From NCBI RefSeq assembly GCF_013694095.1, contig NZ_JACEFB010000009.1:122831-186830 (forward strand): a stretch of DNA of 64,000 nt, in the 5' to 3' direction. The notes beneath the pieces were generated by a model. The model made no database searches, was not told the DNA's origin, and was given only the letters and a program-made list of their open reading frames with translations. How positions within the stretch are numbered: the stretch's first letter is position 1; every line of letters starts with the position of its first letter. Of the stretch, positions 34,247 through 43,127 are shown one piece after another. A program made the position numbers and the translations under genes. This DNA is from Thermogemmata fonticola (GTDB lineage: Bacteria; Planctomycetota; Planctomycetia; Gemmatales; Gemmataceae).

Positions 34247-35341
34247 TCAGCCGGCCGGCGTCCGCTTGTAAAACGGCAGGGGGACCACCGCGGCCCGCAG
34301 GAAGGCTCCGGGCAGCTCGATCTGGAGCGGCGTACCCACGGCGGCAGAGTCCGGCATCACGTAAGCCATCGCTAGCGACAGCTCCAGGTAGGGGCAGAAA
34401 CTGCCGCTGGTGACCGTGCCCACCGCTTGCCCTTCGGCGGACAGGACGCGGTGGCCCCTCCGGGCAGCCCGCCGCCCCTCGATTTCCAAGCCGACACGCA
34501 CCGGCAGGGTCCGATCCTGGCGTGCCTGTTCCAGGGCACTGCGGCCGATGAAGTCTCCCTTGCTGAATTTCACCGCCCAGGCCAGCCCCGCTTGGATCGG
34601 GTTGATCTCCTCAGTCAGTTCGTGGCCGTAGAGGGGCATGCCCGCTTCCAGGCGTAAGGTGTCCCGCGCGCCGAGGCCGCAGGGCTTGACCCCGCGCCCC
34701 CGCAGGCGTTCCCACAGCTCCAGCGCGGCCTCCGCCGGCAGAACAATCTCGAAGCCGTCCTCCCCCGTGTAGCCGGTGCGGCTGGCCCACACCGCGGTGC
34801 TTCCGCACCAGGTCCGGCAGGCGAAATAGTATTTGAGACGGCGCAGGTCGTCCGCGAAGAGGTCCGCCACGGCTGCCGCGGCGGCTGGCCCCTGCACCGC
34901 CACCATCGCCGTTGCCAGCGTCTCGTCCTGAATCTGGACCGCCGCGCTGCGCCGGTGCTGCTCCAGCCAGGCAAGCACTTTGTCCCGGTTGGCCGCGTTG
35001 ACCACCAGGCTGTATTCCTCCTCCGCCCAGCGGTACACCAACACATCGTCCAGCACCCCGCCGCGCTCGTGGCAGAGCAGGCTGTAGCGCACCTGGCCGG
35101 CCTGCATCGGAGCGATGGCATTGGTGCAGACGGAATCCAAAAGCTGAGTCGCGCCCGCCCCCCGGCAGCGCAGCCGACCCATGTGGGAGATGTCGAACAT
35201 CCCCGCCTCTTTGCGCACCGCCAGGTGCTCGGCCACGATCCCCTCGTACTGGAGCGGCATGGCCCAGCCCGCGAAGGGCACGATCCGCGCCCCCTGCGCC
35301 AGGTGCCAGTCGTACAACGCTGTGCGGAGCAGTGTGCTCAT
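34247..35341 (-). CDS. gcvT: Aminomethyltransferase (glycine cleavage T protein)
   Basis: The 364-residue protein transfers the methylene group from aminomethyl-lipoyl-GcvH to tetrahydrofolate and releases ammonia. Diagnostic segments are FAGWAMPLQY, FDISHMGRLR, GGVLDDVLVY, YTGEDGFEIVLP and LEAGMPLYGHEL. The length is normal. It is the first gene of gcvT-gcvH-gcvPA-gcvPB-lipoate ligase. The start ATG has GGAGAGGAGC about 10 bases upstream. A gcv promoter should lie in the 417 bp upstream. Confidence 0.95.
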   Translation of the reverse strand: MSTLLRTALYDWHLAQGARIVPFAGWAMPLQYEGIVAEHLAVRKEAGMFDISHMGRLRCRGAGATQLLDSVCTNAIAPMQAGQVRYSLLCHERGGVLDDVLVYRWAEEEYSLVVNAANRDKVLAWLEQHRRSAAVQIQDETLATAMVAVQGPAAAAAVADLFADDLRRLKYYFACRTWCGSTAVWASRTGYTGEDGFEIVLPAEAALELWERLRGRGVKPCGLGARDTLRLEAGMPLYGHELTEEINPIQAGLAWAVKFSKGDFIGRSALEQARQDRTLPVRVGLEIEGRRAARRGHRVLSAEGQAVGTVTSGSFCPYLELSLAMAYVMPDSAAVGTPLQIELPGAFLRAAVVPLPFYKRTPAG

Positions 35342-35758
35342 GGCCCCGTGCTCCTCTCCCTAGCCGGGCGGGCCGGCAACAAGACAAGGGCGGCCTCCGC
35401 CCTGGAAACCACCCTTGCGCTTATCGTAGTCGCCGCGGGGGGAACTTCCACCACCTGCTGCGCAACTTCCTGCCCGTGTTCCTGTTCCCCCTTCCCTCCT
35501 TCCCTTCCTCTGGCAGACGCGCCCTCGATGGGAACACGCCCGCCGCGGGGGGAAGGGAATTAGGCCGCCCGGTGGGGAGCACGCCCTTCTGCTGAGGAAC
35601 GCCTGTCCATCCGGGGGAACACGCCCGCCGCTGGGGGGAATGCCGTTCCACGAAGCTGCCCGGTGTGCGGCCCCGCCCCCTGGACCTAGGCTAATCCCGC
35701 AGGCGATCGCTGTGCCTGCTGGTTCCTGATCCTTTTCCGCCGACACCGGGAGGGTGCC
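35342..35758. other. Divergent gap between gcvT and esterase, with imperfect repeats
   Basis: This 417-bp space has G-rich phrases, cccgccgcggggggaa and cccgccgctggggggaa, at about 35550-35640, and a related cgccgcggggggaac at 35430. They are imperfect repeats, period about 85 bp. No gene is recognised. The gcvT promoter should lie here; no convincing hexamer pair was found. Confidence 0.4.
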
Positions 35759-36643
35759 ATGCGCCGCTTGTTTCTGCTGCCGCTGTTGGTCAGTTGCCCC
35801 CTGCTGCTCGTGGGCCGGGAGGCCATGCCCGCTGCGGATGATTACACCTACGGCCCGGATTCCCAGGTCCAGCCGGGCGTACCCCAGGGCAAGATCGTCA
35901 AATTCGAGTGGAAGGAAAGCAAAATCTATCCCGGCACGCAACGGGATTGCTGGATTTACATCCCCGCCCAGTACGACGGCCAGACGCCCCTGTGCTTGAT
36001 GGTCTTCCAGGACGGCTTCAACTACCTCAATCCCAACGGGCCATTCCGCGTCCCGATCGTGTTCGACAATTTGATCCACAAAAAAGAGATTCCCCCGATG
36101 GCGGGCGTGTTCGTCAATCCCGGCGTCTTTCCTGCCCGTAAGGGGAAGGATGGCAAATTCGCCTCCAACCGCAGCGTGGAGTATGACACCCTCTCCAAGC
36201 AGTATGCGGAGTTTTTGGAGAAAGAGATACTGCCGGAGGTGGCCAAGCATGTGAAGCTGCGCCCGGAGGCGGAAGCCCACGGCATCGGCGGCATCAGCTC
36301 CGGCGGCATCTGCGCCTTCACGGCGGCCTGGGAACGCCCCGATCTGTTCAGCAAGGTCCTCTCCCACGTCGGCAGCTTCACCAACATCCGCGGCGGGGAC
36401 ATTTATCCCGGCTTGATCCGCAAGACCGCCCGCAAGCCGATCCGCATCTATCTGCAAGATGGCAGCGGGGACCTGGACAACGAACACGGAAGCTGGCCGC
36501 TGGCGAACTTGCAGATGGCCGCCGCCCTCCGTTACATGCACTACGACTACAAGTTCGTCTACGGCGATGGGGCGCACAATGGCCGGCACGGCGGCGTCCT
36601 CCTCCCGGATGCCCTCCGCTGGCTCTGGCGCGATGTCCGCTGA
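35759..36643 (+). CDS. Exported esterase of the enterochelin-esterase / esterase-D type
   Basis: The 294-residue alpha/beta-hydrolase has an N-terminal signal peptide (about 1-25). Conserved blocks are [28 protein letters not shown], the nucleophile elbow GISSGG (Ser at about 180), and the acidic and histidine segments DLDNEHGSW and GAHNGRHG near the C-terminus. This set matches the esterase (PF00756) family, which includes Fes and S-formylglutathione hydrolases and many planctomycete exported esterases. It likely hydrolyses an ester, perhaps acetyl or feruloyl esters on polysaccharides, outside the cytoplasm. The substrate is unknown. The tandem repeat at 36664 follows its stop codon. Confidence 0.86.
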   Translation: MRRLFLLPLLVSCPLLLVGREAMPAADDYTYGPDSQVQPGVPQGKIVKFEWKESKIYPGTQRDCWIYIPAQYDGQTPLCLMVFQDGFNYLNPNGPFRVPIVFDNLIHKKEIPPMAGVFVNPGVFPARKGKDGKFASNRSVEYDTLSKQYAEFLEKEILPEVAKHVKLRPEAEAHGIGGISSGGICAFTAAWERPDLFSKVLSHVGSFTNIRGGDIYPGLIRKTARKPIRIYLQDGSGDLDNEHGSWPLANLQMAAALRYMHYDYKFVYGDGAHNGRHGGVLLPDALRWLWRDVR

Positions 36644-36663
36644 CGGCGGGAAACTGGTTCCGT

Positions 36664-36886
36664 CGATTGGTTCCGACCTGGGATGGGTTCCCCCCTTCAA
36701 CTAGCTCCGTCGATTGGTTCCGACCTGGGATGGGTTCCCCCCTTCGGCTGGTTCCGCCGATTGGTTCCGGCCTGGGATGGGTTCCCCCCTTCGGCTAGCT
36801 CCGTCGATTGGTTCCGACCTGGGGTGGGCTCCCCCCTTCAACTAGCTCCGTCGATTGGTTCCGGCCTGGGATGGGTTCAGTCCTTC
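36664..36886. repeat. 47-bp tandem repeat overlapping the 3' end of the aldo/keto reductase gene
   Basis: Units starting cgattggttccgacctggga begin at 36664, 36711, 36758, 36805 and 36852 (period 47). Each ends with a ttccccccttc-like segment. The fifth, partial unit covers the stop codon of the convergent aldo/keto reductase gene (stop at 36877-36879). The array begins about 20 bp after the esterase stop codon, so it fills the whole gap. Confidence 0.95.
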
Positions 36887-37809
36887 CAGTTGCCGCTGGG
36901 CCAGCTCTGGTCCCGCACCGGGGCGAGGATGCCCTGGACTTCAGCCAAAAGCTGCGAGTCCAGGGGTTGGTCCAGGGCCTGGAGGTTGACCAGCAGTTCG
37001 CTGCGGCGGGCGGTGCCGGTGAGGGTGCAGGGGATGCGTTCCTGGGCGTAGCAGAATTGCATGGCCAAAACGGCGATGTTTTGCCCGCGCCGCCGGCAGT
37101 GCTCGACCGCGGCCTGGCAGGCGGCCCGAATCTCCGGCCCGGCGGGATGCCACGGCGGCGGACCCTGCTCCGTCAGCAGCCCCAGGGCCAGTGGCGAGGC
37201 GTTGATCACCGCCGTCCCGCGTGCCTCCGCCACCGGCAGCAGCTCCGCCAATAGCCGCGTGTTCTGCAACGTGTAATGCGCGTAACTGATGATGACATCC
37301 AACTGGCAGCGCTCCACCGCCTGCCGCAATAGTCCCAACGGGTAGGCCGACATGCCGATGAAGCGCGTCTTTCCCTCCTGGCGGAGCTGTTGCAGGGTCT
37401 CGTAGGTCTGCGTGAAGATGGCCTCGTAATTGTCGGCAAACTCGATGTCGTGGGCCAGGAGAATATCGACGGCCTCCGTGCGTAGCCGGCGCAGAGAACC
37501 TTCCACGCAGCGGCGCAGACCCGCGGGGGAAAAGTCGAACACGTCCCGGTCCAGCCGCCCCGCTTTGGTGCAGAGAATCACCCGCTGGCGCAAACCGCCT
37601 TCCAGAATCCGCCCCAGATACTCCTCGGACAGCCCCTTGCCGTAGTAGGCGGAGGTGTCGATGAAGTTGACGCCGGCGTCGAGGGCAGCCCAGACGCAGT
37701 CCCGCGCCTCCTCGAAGGCCACCGGGCCGTACTGCTGTCCGATGGCCGCCCCCCCTTGCCCCAGCACCGACACTTCCAGCCCCGTGCGCCCCAACGGCCG
37801 GTAACGCAT
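36877..37809 (-). CDS. Aldo/keto reductase (L-galactose-dehydrogenase-like)
   Basis: The 310-residue protein is a TIM-barrel aldo/keto reductase. RPLGRTGLEVSVLGQGG opens it. The catalytic tetrad appears as the Asp in NFIDTSAYYG, the Tyr in the same block, the Lys in CTKAGR and the His in LLAHDIE. The NADPH site near the C-terminus reads QERIPCTLTGTARRSEL. It reduces or oxidises a small carbonyl compound in the cytoplasm; the substrate is unknown. The start at 37809 follows GGAGGCGGGGCC. It is followed on the same strand by nothing close, while the Gfo/Idh/MocA gene lies about 90 bp upstream, so the two may be one transcript. Confidence 0.91.
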   Translation of the reverse strand: MRYRPLGRTGLEVSVLGQGGAAIGQQYGPVAFEEARDCVWAALDAGVNFIDTSAYYGKGLSEEYLGRILEGGLRQRVILCTKAGRLDRDVFDFSPAGLRRCVEGSLRRLRTEAVDILLAHDIEFADNYEAIFTQTYETLQQLRQEGKTRFIGMSAYPLGLLRQAVERCQLDVIISYAHYTLQNTRLLAELLPVAEARGTAVINASPLALGLLTEQGPPPWHPAGPEIRAACQAAVEHCRRRGQNIAVLAMQFCYAQERIPCTLTGTARRSELLVNLQALDQPLDSQLLAEVQGILAPVRDQSWPSGNWKD

Positions 37810-37898
37810 GGCCCCGCCTCCTCCTGCCCTCCGCCCACCTTTTTCCCTCGTGCCTCCGCCCCCGTTCGGATCACCTGAGCCTTTTCTTCCCCGCACCT

Positions 37899-38882
37899 TT
37901 AGCTCAGAGACACATGCCGCCCGGTGCGGATCGACTCCTCGATCGCTTCGATCATCTTCTGCGCCGTGATGGCGTCCTCCAGGGTGGACAGGGGCGCTTC
38001 CCCCTGCCGGATGCAGCGGTGAAGGAAGTGATAGACCTCGTTGGTGATCGACCCCTGGTAGGCGGTGTAGGTCTGGGAGTGGACCAGGCCGGGCTTGATC
38101 TCGACATGGTCGCGGTAGCTATAGCGGGTGCTGCCGCCGGTACCGATGACTTTGACCAGCACGGTCCAGGGATCGCCGGAGTGGTCATCCGCGGCGAAGC
38201 TGGCGCAGAAGTGGGCCAGGGCGCCATTTTCCAGGCGCATCTGCACCATAGCAATGTCTTCTTCCGTGTAGGTTTGGTAATGCAGGACCGCCTTCATGGC
38301 CGAGATTTCCACCGGTCGGCCCACCAGATAGAGCAGAATGTAGGAGTGATGGGTCAAAATCTGGCGGACGACGCCGGGGTAGCGCCGGGCCACCTCTTCG
38401 GGATGGTGGATATTGTAAAGCACATAGCAGGAGACGATCCGCCCCAGGTCCCCGCTGGCGACCAGCTCGCGGGTCCGCTGCATGCTGGCTTCGTAGATGT
38501 AATTGTGGCCGGGCATGCACACCCGTTTCTGCGCCTGGGCCAAGTCCCGCATGCGGGCGATCTCCGCCACGTTCACCCCGACCGGCTTTTCCACCAGCAC
38601 ATGCTTGCCGGCCCGCAACGCTAGCTCCGTGTAGGTCAGGTGGGTTTCCAGATTGGTCAGGACGAAGACGGCGTCGATGGCCGGGTCCTGCACCAGTTCT
38701 TCCGGCGTGGCATAGGTGCGGCAGCCGAACTCCCGCGCCCGCTGCTCGGCCCGGTCCGCCGAGCGGTTCCACAAGCCCACCAGGCGCGCCCCCGGACACT
38801 TCTGCACCGCACGGGCATGCAGCACCGAAACATCCCCCGCGCCGATAAAGCCAACCCCGATCGTCTCCGGACTGGTTCCCAT
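37899..38882 (-). CDS. Gfo/Idh/MocA-family oxidoreductase
   Basis: The 327-residue protein has the NAD(P)-binding Rossmann fold with FIGAGDVSVLHARAV, the EKPVGVN motif with its catalytic lysine, and HHSYILLYLVG in the C-terminal domain. Family members oxidise or reduce sugars and cyclitols. The pairing with an aldo/keto reductase downstream suggests sugar-derived substrates (inference). The start at 38882 follows AGGAGC. Many planctomycete genomes hold dozens of such paralogs, so the exact reaction cannot be assigned. Confidence 0.91.
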   Translation of the reverse strand: MGTSPETIGVGFIGAGDVSVLHARAVQKCPGARLVGLWNRSADRAEQRAREFGCRTYATPEELVQDPAIDAVFVLTNLETHLTYTELALRAGKHVLVEKPVGVNVAEIARMRDLAQAQKRVCMPGHNYIYEASMQRTRELVASGDLGRIVSCYVLYNIHHPEEVARRYPGVVRQILTHHSYILLYLVGRPVEISAMKAVLHYQTYTEEDIAMVQMRLENGALAHFCASFAADDHSGDPWTVLVKVIGTGGSTRYSYRDHVEIKPGLVHSQTYTAYQGSITNEVYHFLHRCIRQGEAPLSTLEDAITAQKMIEAIEESIRTGRHVSLS

Positions 38883-39004
38883 ACGACACGCTCCTGTGCG
38901 ACAGCTCCAGCCACGGGAAGCGGACCTCTATCCCCTGGACCAGCGGCTGGCGTGGGGATCATCGTATCAGTCCCCCGTGGCATTGGCCGGAGGGAATTTT
39001 TTAC

Positions 39005-39032
39005 TTCACTTCTTACGAAACCGAGTTATGAT
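39005..39032 (+). promoter_or_regulatory. Candidate sigma-70 promoter before small ORF and sulfatase
   Basis: TTCACT (39005-39010) and TATGAT (39027-39032) are separated by 16 bp. The surrounding bases are AT-rich compared with the region. The small ORF starts 20 bases after the -10, and GGAG lies at 39042-39045. I infer a promoter; no experiment supports it. Confidence 0.5.
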
Positions 39033-39052
39033 AGTCCAACTGGAGTGAGATC

Positions 39053-39238
39053 ATGAGGTCGAAAATGCCCCGCAAGACCCGAACCCAGGACAATGATATT
39101 TTCCCTCGCAGGGACCGTTCCATCGCGATCTCGCTGAGTGAGCCACAACCAGGAGTACCGGGTGGACCCGCCATCGTGTCAACACGCCGGAGTGCATTCC
39201 GGACCGAACCGATGACCCAACCAGGACCGAACCGATGA
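39053..39238 (+). CDS. Small ORF (61 aa) upstream of sulfatase, possible leader peptide
   Basis: The ATG has GGAG seven bases upstream and a promoter-like pair before that. The 61-residue product is basic at the start (MRSKMPRKTR) and has no recognised domain. Its stop codon overlaps the sulfatase start as ATGA (39235-39238), giving translational coupling. The sequence ggaccgaaccgatga is duplicated at 39201 and 39224, and the second copy contains the sulfatase start. It could be a leader peptide or a chance frame. Confidence 0.4.
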   Translation: MRSKMPRKTRTQDNDIFPRRDRSIAISLSEPQPGVPGGPAIVSTRRSAFRTEPMTQPGPNR

Positions 39239-40869
39239 GAGATCACAACCTTACCCGCATGCCCCCCGCCGGAAGTCGCGTACGGTTGAGCCTCGCAACG
39301 TCGAGCGACCCCGTGGTGGGGCCGAAACACCTCCTCACCGGGATGCGACCCCTGGCCCCGCCGGCGACGGCCCGACCGCTTTCCCGCCACGGCTGGCTCC
39401 GCGGTCTATTCCCGTGGATCATGGTGATCGTCACGATCCTCGGGGCTACGGCACCGGCGGCTCGCGCGACCGACCCGAACGCCTCGCCGCCAAACATCCT
39501 GTTTCTGTTCGCCGACGATCAACGGGCCGACACCATCGCCGCGTGGGGCAACCCACACATCCGCACCCCGAACCTCGATCGGCTCGTCGCTCACGGTTGC
39601 AGCTTCCGCAATAACTACTGCTTCGGCTCCAACAGCGGGGCGGTCTGCGTGCCCAGCCGGGCGATGCTCATGAGCGGCCGAACCTGGTTCGACGTGAAGC
39701 CGAATCTCGACGGTGTCCCCCTGCTACCCGAGATCCTCCGAGCTGCCGGCTACACGACCTTCGCCACCGGCAAGTGGCACAACGGCGAATCTTCCTTCGT
39801 GCGGGCCTTTCCGGACGCCCGTTCGGTCTTTTTCGGCGGGATGGCCGATCACACGAAGGTCCCCGTCGCGGACGTGAGCGGCGGCAAGGTCACGAATCGC
39901 CGAGTGGCGAAGAAGTTCTCTAGCGAGGAATTCGCAGACGCCGCGATCGAATTCCTCAACGGCTACAAGGGAAGAAAGCCGTTCTTCTGCTACGTCGCCT
40001 TCACGGCCCCGCACGACCCCCGGAACCCACCCGAGAAGTACCGCGAGATGTACTACCAGGCTCGCCCGCCGCTGCCCGCGAACTTCCGCCCGCTGCCGGC
40101 CTTTGACAACGGGTTGACGAAGAATATCCGCGACGAGAACCTTGCCCCCTACCCGCGAACCAAGGAAGTCGTGGGGGATCAGTTGTGTGAGTACTACGGC
40201 CTCATCACCCACCTGGACGAGCAGGTGGGCCGCATCCTGAAGGCACTCGAGAAAAGCGACTACGCCCAGAATACGATTGTCGTGTACACGGCCGACCACG
40301 GCCTGGCGATGGGCAGTCACGGGCTACTCGGCAAGCAAAGCCTGTACGAGCACAGCATGAAGTGCCCGCTGGTCATCGCCGGTCCGGGTATCCCCGCCGG
40401 GAAGACGATCGACGCCTTCACCTACCTATTCGACCTATTCCCCACAATCTGCGAATGGGCCGGAGCCAAGCTGCCGGAGAAAGTCGCCGGGGAAAGCCTT
40501 CGTCCGCTGTGGGTTGGTGAGAAGAAGCAACTCCGGGACTCCGTATTCCTACCGTTCAGCGGACTCATGCGTTCGGTGCGGGACGAACGGTGGAAACTGA
40601 TCGTCTACCCGCCCATCAACCACCGAGAACTGTTCGACCTGAAAACCGACCCCGGTGAGACGCGGAACCTCGCCGCCGAGCCGGGATTCGCCGCCGAGGT
40701 CGAGCGACTCACAACGCTTTTGACCGACTGGCAACGGAAGGTGGGCGACACGCAACCGCTCAGCGTCACCAAGCCAAAGCCGAAGGAGGTGCGATTCGAC
40801 GACTTCGACCGCAAGCCGGACAAATGGCAACCCCCGTGGATCGTGGAGAAATACTTCGGAAAGCCTTGA
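39235..40869 (+). CDS. Type I sulfatase (arylsulfatase family)
   Basis: The 544-residue protein is an alkaline-phosphatase-superfamily sulfatase. The sulfatase signature CVPSR at 138-142 supplies the cysteine converted to formylglycine. FLFADDQRADT, ATGKWHNG, AFTAPHDPRNPP, YTADHGLAMGSHGL and the C-terminal LFDLKTDPGETRNLA are standard. A hydrophobic segment at about 58-78 looks like a signal or membrane anchor, so the product is exported. The longest start (39235) overlaps the small ORF; ATGs at 39343 and 39421 would give more usual signal peptides. Substrates could be sulfated polysaccharides. Codon use looks different from neighbours (more CGA and ACG by eye). No anaerobic sulfatase-maturating enzyme is visible. 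Confidence 0.93.
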   Translation: MRDHNLTRMPPAGSRVRLSLATSSDPVVGPKHLLTGMRPLAPPATARPLSRHGWLRGLFPWIMVIVTILGATAPAARATDPNASPPNILFLFADDQRADTIAAWGNPHIRTPNLDRLVAHGCSFRNNYCFGSNSGAVCVPSRAMLMSGRTWFDVKPNLDGVPLLPEILRAAGYTTFATGKWHNGESSFVRAFPDARSVFFGGMADHTKVPVADVSGGKVTNRRVAKKFSSEEFADAAIEFLNGYKGRKPFFCYVAFTAPHDPRNPPEKYREMYYQARPPLPANFRPLPAFDNGLTKNIRDENLAPYPRTKEVVGDQLCEYYGLITHLDEQVGRILKALEKSDYAQNTIVVYTADHGLAMGSHGLLGKQSLYEHSMKCPLVIAGPGIPAGKTIDAFTYLFDLFPTICEWAGAKLPEKVAGESLRPLWVGEKKQLRDSVFLPFSGLMRSVRDERWKLIVYPPINHRELFDLKTDPGETRNLAAEPGFAAEVERLTTLLTDWQRKVGDTQPLSVTKPKPKEVRFDDFDRKPDKWQPPWIVEKYFGKP

Positions 40870-41395
40870 CCCGAAGTTTGCCTTCCATCGCACACTGTAC
40901 CAAAGCAGGTACGATGCCCTGACGCACATCGTGCCCTCACGCGCACTGCACCCCGACTCACCCCCAACTCGGAAGCACACCGTTCCGGGATGCCCGGAAC
41001 GCCGAAGCCCTGATGGCCCTAGAGGCGCTTGACCAATCGGGCCAATGGGAGGCCTAATGGCTAACCCAAGCCAAAATTCCAGCTTAGCGCCGTCAGAAAT
41101 TCTGCTCAGGCCCCTTCTTACTTCCCCTCTGTCGTTCGGGCTGGAGAGAAACCTGGCCGGGCACCTACCGGAGGGGCAGCCGGGGCGGGAACGGTGCGCT
41201 GCGGGAGAAAATTAGGCGCCGGCTTGGTACCCCGTTTGCACAGAAGCAACGGTCAAGGGACGGTGCGGGCGTGCCTCGTGGTGTCGCACCTGTGTCCAGG
41301 TTCAGCATACTTGGCGGTGTCGCACCGGTGTCCGGGTTCAGCACGCTTGGCGGTGCCGCACCCGCGCCCCACTCCAGACTGCGGAGGACTTCGCG
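40870..41395. other. Gap with perfect hairpin and 36-bp repeat
   Basis: This 526-bp space follows the sulfatase. A perfect 9-bp stem CGTTCCGGG-atg-CCCGGAACG lies at 40981-41001, about 110 bp after the stop, with no T-run, so it is a weak terminator candidate. Two and a half copies of a 36-bp repeat (ggtgtcgcaccggtgtccgg) begin at 41280, 41316 and 41352. No gene is recognised. Confidence 0.55.
41280..41370. repeat. 36-bp tandem repeat upstream of the uspA-like gene
   Basis: The phrase ggtgtcgcacc begins at 41280 and 41316, and a variant ggtgccgcacc at 41352 (period 36). The last copy ends about 25 bp before the start codon of the universal stress protein gene, just upstream of its ribosome-binding site. 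Confidence 0.85.
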
Positions 41396-41842
41396 ATGCT
41401 CAAAATTCGCACGATTCTGCACCCGACGGATTTTTCCGAGCCGTCCCAGGCGGCTTGGGAGTTGGCTTGCGCTTTGGCCCGCGATTACAACGCCCGCCTG
41501 CTCATCCTGCATGTCTATTCCCCGCCTCCGGTTTACGCTCCCGACGGCATCGCCATGCCTCTGCCCCAGGAAGAACCGGCCAGTCTGCAGGCCCGCCTCG
41601 CCGCTCTGCGCCCCCCGGATGACCGCATCCCCTACGAACACCGCCTCCTCGAAGGCGAACCTGCGGAAAAAATCCTGGAACTGGCCCAACAGGAACACGC
41701 CGACCTCATCGTCATGGGAACTCACGGCACCACCGGCCTGGCTCGCTTGCTCGTCGGCAGTGTCGCCGAAAGCGTCTTGCGTAAAGCCCCGTGCCCCGTC
41801 CTGACGGTCCGCGCCGCCGCCCTCCCCGCGGTCCAAACGTGA
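41396..41842 (+). CDS. Universal stress protein (UspA family)
   Basis: The 148-residue single-domain protein has an ATP-binding type signature, MGTHGTTGLARLLVGSVAESV, and an N-terminal ILHPTDFSEPSQAAWE. It probably binds ATP and acts in stress survival in the cytoplasm. The start is supported by GGAGGACTTCGCG. It is a stand-alone gene with a tandem repeat upstream. The partner is unknown. Confidence 0.93.
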   Translation: MLKIRTILHPTDFSEPSQAAWELACALARDYNARLLILHVYSPPPVYAPDGIAMPLPQEEPASLQARLAALRPPDDRIPYEHRLLEGEPAEKILELAQQEHADLIVMGTHGTTGLARLLVGSVAESVLRKAPCPVLTVRAAALPAVQT

Positions 41843-42195
41843 CTTTGACCCCTCCTCCACGGGCGAACACGGGGCGGGTTCTGCCAGCCCGCATCGGCCC
41901 AGCGCCAAACAGACACAGTCCTTGTAACCCTGCCGCACAGCCTTGGGACAAAATCCGGCCAGCCCGACGGAACGGTCCGAGCACCGGAGGCGAAGCGGCT
42001 TCGGAACGGACCGCCAGAATGTGTGCGACGCCGGATGGCCTTCCCCTGCAACGTGTGAGCGGATTCCCCCCTCTCATTAATTGAGGACTTTTTTCTCCAA
42101 AATCGAGGCCGAGCCGGGCGTCTGGTACGGCCTGTGCATAAAGCTTCTGGCGTCTCACCGTGTCCGAAGCGGAAACGAGGGGGAAGGAGGCGAAC
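41843..42195. other. Gap before the DksA-like gene, possible terminator
   Basis: This 353-bp space holds a weak hairpin CCTC...GAGG (about 42070-42086) followed by TTTTTT (42089-42094), which may end the uspA transcript. The rest shows no gene. The region just before 42196 contains GGGGGAAGGAGGCGAAC, the ribosome-binding site of the next gene. Confidence 0.4.
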
Positions 42196-42591
42196 ATGAC
42201 TCTCGCGGCATCGGGTTTGACCGAGCGGCAAGTGGAACATTACCGCCGGCGCTTGGAACGGCTAGTCGCCCGCCTGCGGCCGGAGGTGCGCCATCTGGAG
42301 GCGGAAGCCTGGCGCGGCTCGGAGCAACCGGTGGCCGGGGTGGAGCTGCCGGGCATCGACACCGATCCGCCCAGCCAGGAGGAGGAGGAATACCTGGCAC
42401 GGGTGCTCTGGCAAAACGAGCGGGAAATCCTGGCACAAGCCCAGGACGCCCTCACCCGCATCGCCGCTGGTACCTATGGCCTGTGCGTCCACTGCGGTGC
42501 GCCGATCGGCAAGGAACGGCTCGATCTGCTTCCCCACACCCCGTACTGCATCGACTGCGCCCGCAAGGCGGAAGCAGGAGAGCTGGACTAA
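42196..42591 (+). CDS. TraR/DksA-type zinc-finger protein
   Basis: The 131-residue protein has a coiled-coil N-terminal half (EHYRRRLERLVARLRPEV) and a C-terminal zinc finger with cysteines at 97, 100, 118 and 121 (GLCVHCG, CIDC). It is of the DksA/TraR class that enters the RNA polymerase secondary channel, but it is short and lacks the full DksA helical tip, so it may be DksA-like only in the zinc finger. The start at 42196 has AAGGAGG; a GTG at 42160 is unsupported. It precedes a small coiled-coil gene by 51 bp. Confidence 0.87.
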   Translation: MTLAASGLTERQVEHYRRRLERLVARLRPEVRHLEAEAWRGSEQPVAGVELPGIDTDPPSQEEEEYLARVLWQNEREILAQAQDALTRIAAGTYGLCVHCGAPIGKERLDLLPHTPYCIDCARKAEAGELD

Positions 42592-42642
42592 AAGCGGCCC
42601 TGAAACCCCCCGCCTCTTTCCTAGGATGTGCGAGGCCTGACC

Positions 42643-42858
42643 ATGAATCGTTCGGAAGCGCTGCGGCAGTTGCTCGAAGACCTGATCCGCGTGCTCCAGG
42701 AGCAGGTGCGCCTGCTGGAACGCACCGTGGAGCGGGTCGAACAGGTCACTGGCCATTTGGGCGTGGCGGCGGAGTATGGCATCATCGCCTCGGAGCTGGC
42801 CGCCCTGGCCGTGCGGGCACGCCAACTCGCCGAGCAAACCACCTGGGAGCCGGTGTGA
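42643..42858 (+). CDS. Small coiled-coil hypothetical protein
   Basis: This 71-residue protein is predicted almost entirely helical, with Leu/Val heptads (EALRQLLEDLIRVLQEQVRLLERTVE). No family was recognised. It follows the DksA-like gene by 51 bp and is followed by a strong terminator, so the two probably form one transcript. It might pair with the DksA-like protein (inference). Confidence 0.6.
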   Translation: MNRSEALRQLLEDLIRVLQEQVRLLERTVERVEQVTGHLGVAAEYGIIASELAALAVRARQLAEQTTWEPV

Positions 42859-42988
42859 ACCCGCCGCTTCTCGCAGACCGCCCGAACGCGCCGACTCCTG
42901 GGGAATCGGTCGAAAACGGCTGTCCCCACCGGGGCCTCTAGCCTTCACTCCGGCTGCCTCTGGTGTCCGGCTGCCTCGGGCGACAGGG

Positions 42989-43017
42989 CCAGCCCGCGAA
43001 CTGGGGCTGGTTTTTTT
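42989..43017 (+). terminator. Intrinsic terminator after DksA-like/coiled-coil pair
   Basis: The stem CCAGCCC (42989-42995) pairs with GGGCTGG (43004-43010) around an 8-base loop and is followed directly by TTTTTTT (43011-43017). This is the clearest intrinsic terminator in the window. It lies about 130 bp after the coiled-coil gene. Confidence 0.82.
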
Positions 43018-43127
43018 CCAACGCTGGTAAGGGGAAAGGTTCCGGTGAAATGTTCCACCCTGGAAATCCTGGGTCTGTGAGCGGACGGGGACAGATTCTC
43101 TGCGCGATTCGGAAAGGAGGGTGCATC

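Noticed and set aside
33317..35758. Glycine riboswitch before gcv genes
   Set aside because: The conserved glycine-aptamer cores and pairing were not found on the minus strand upstream of gcvT or in the gcvH-gcvPA gap.
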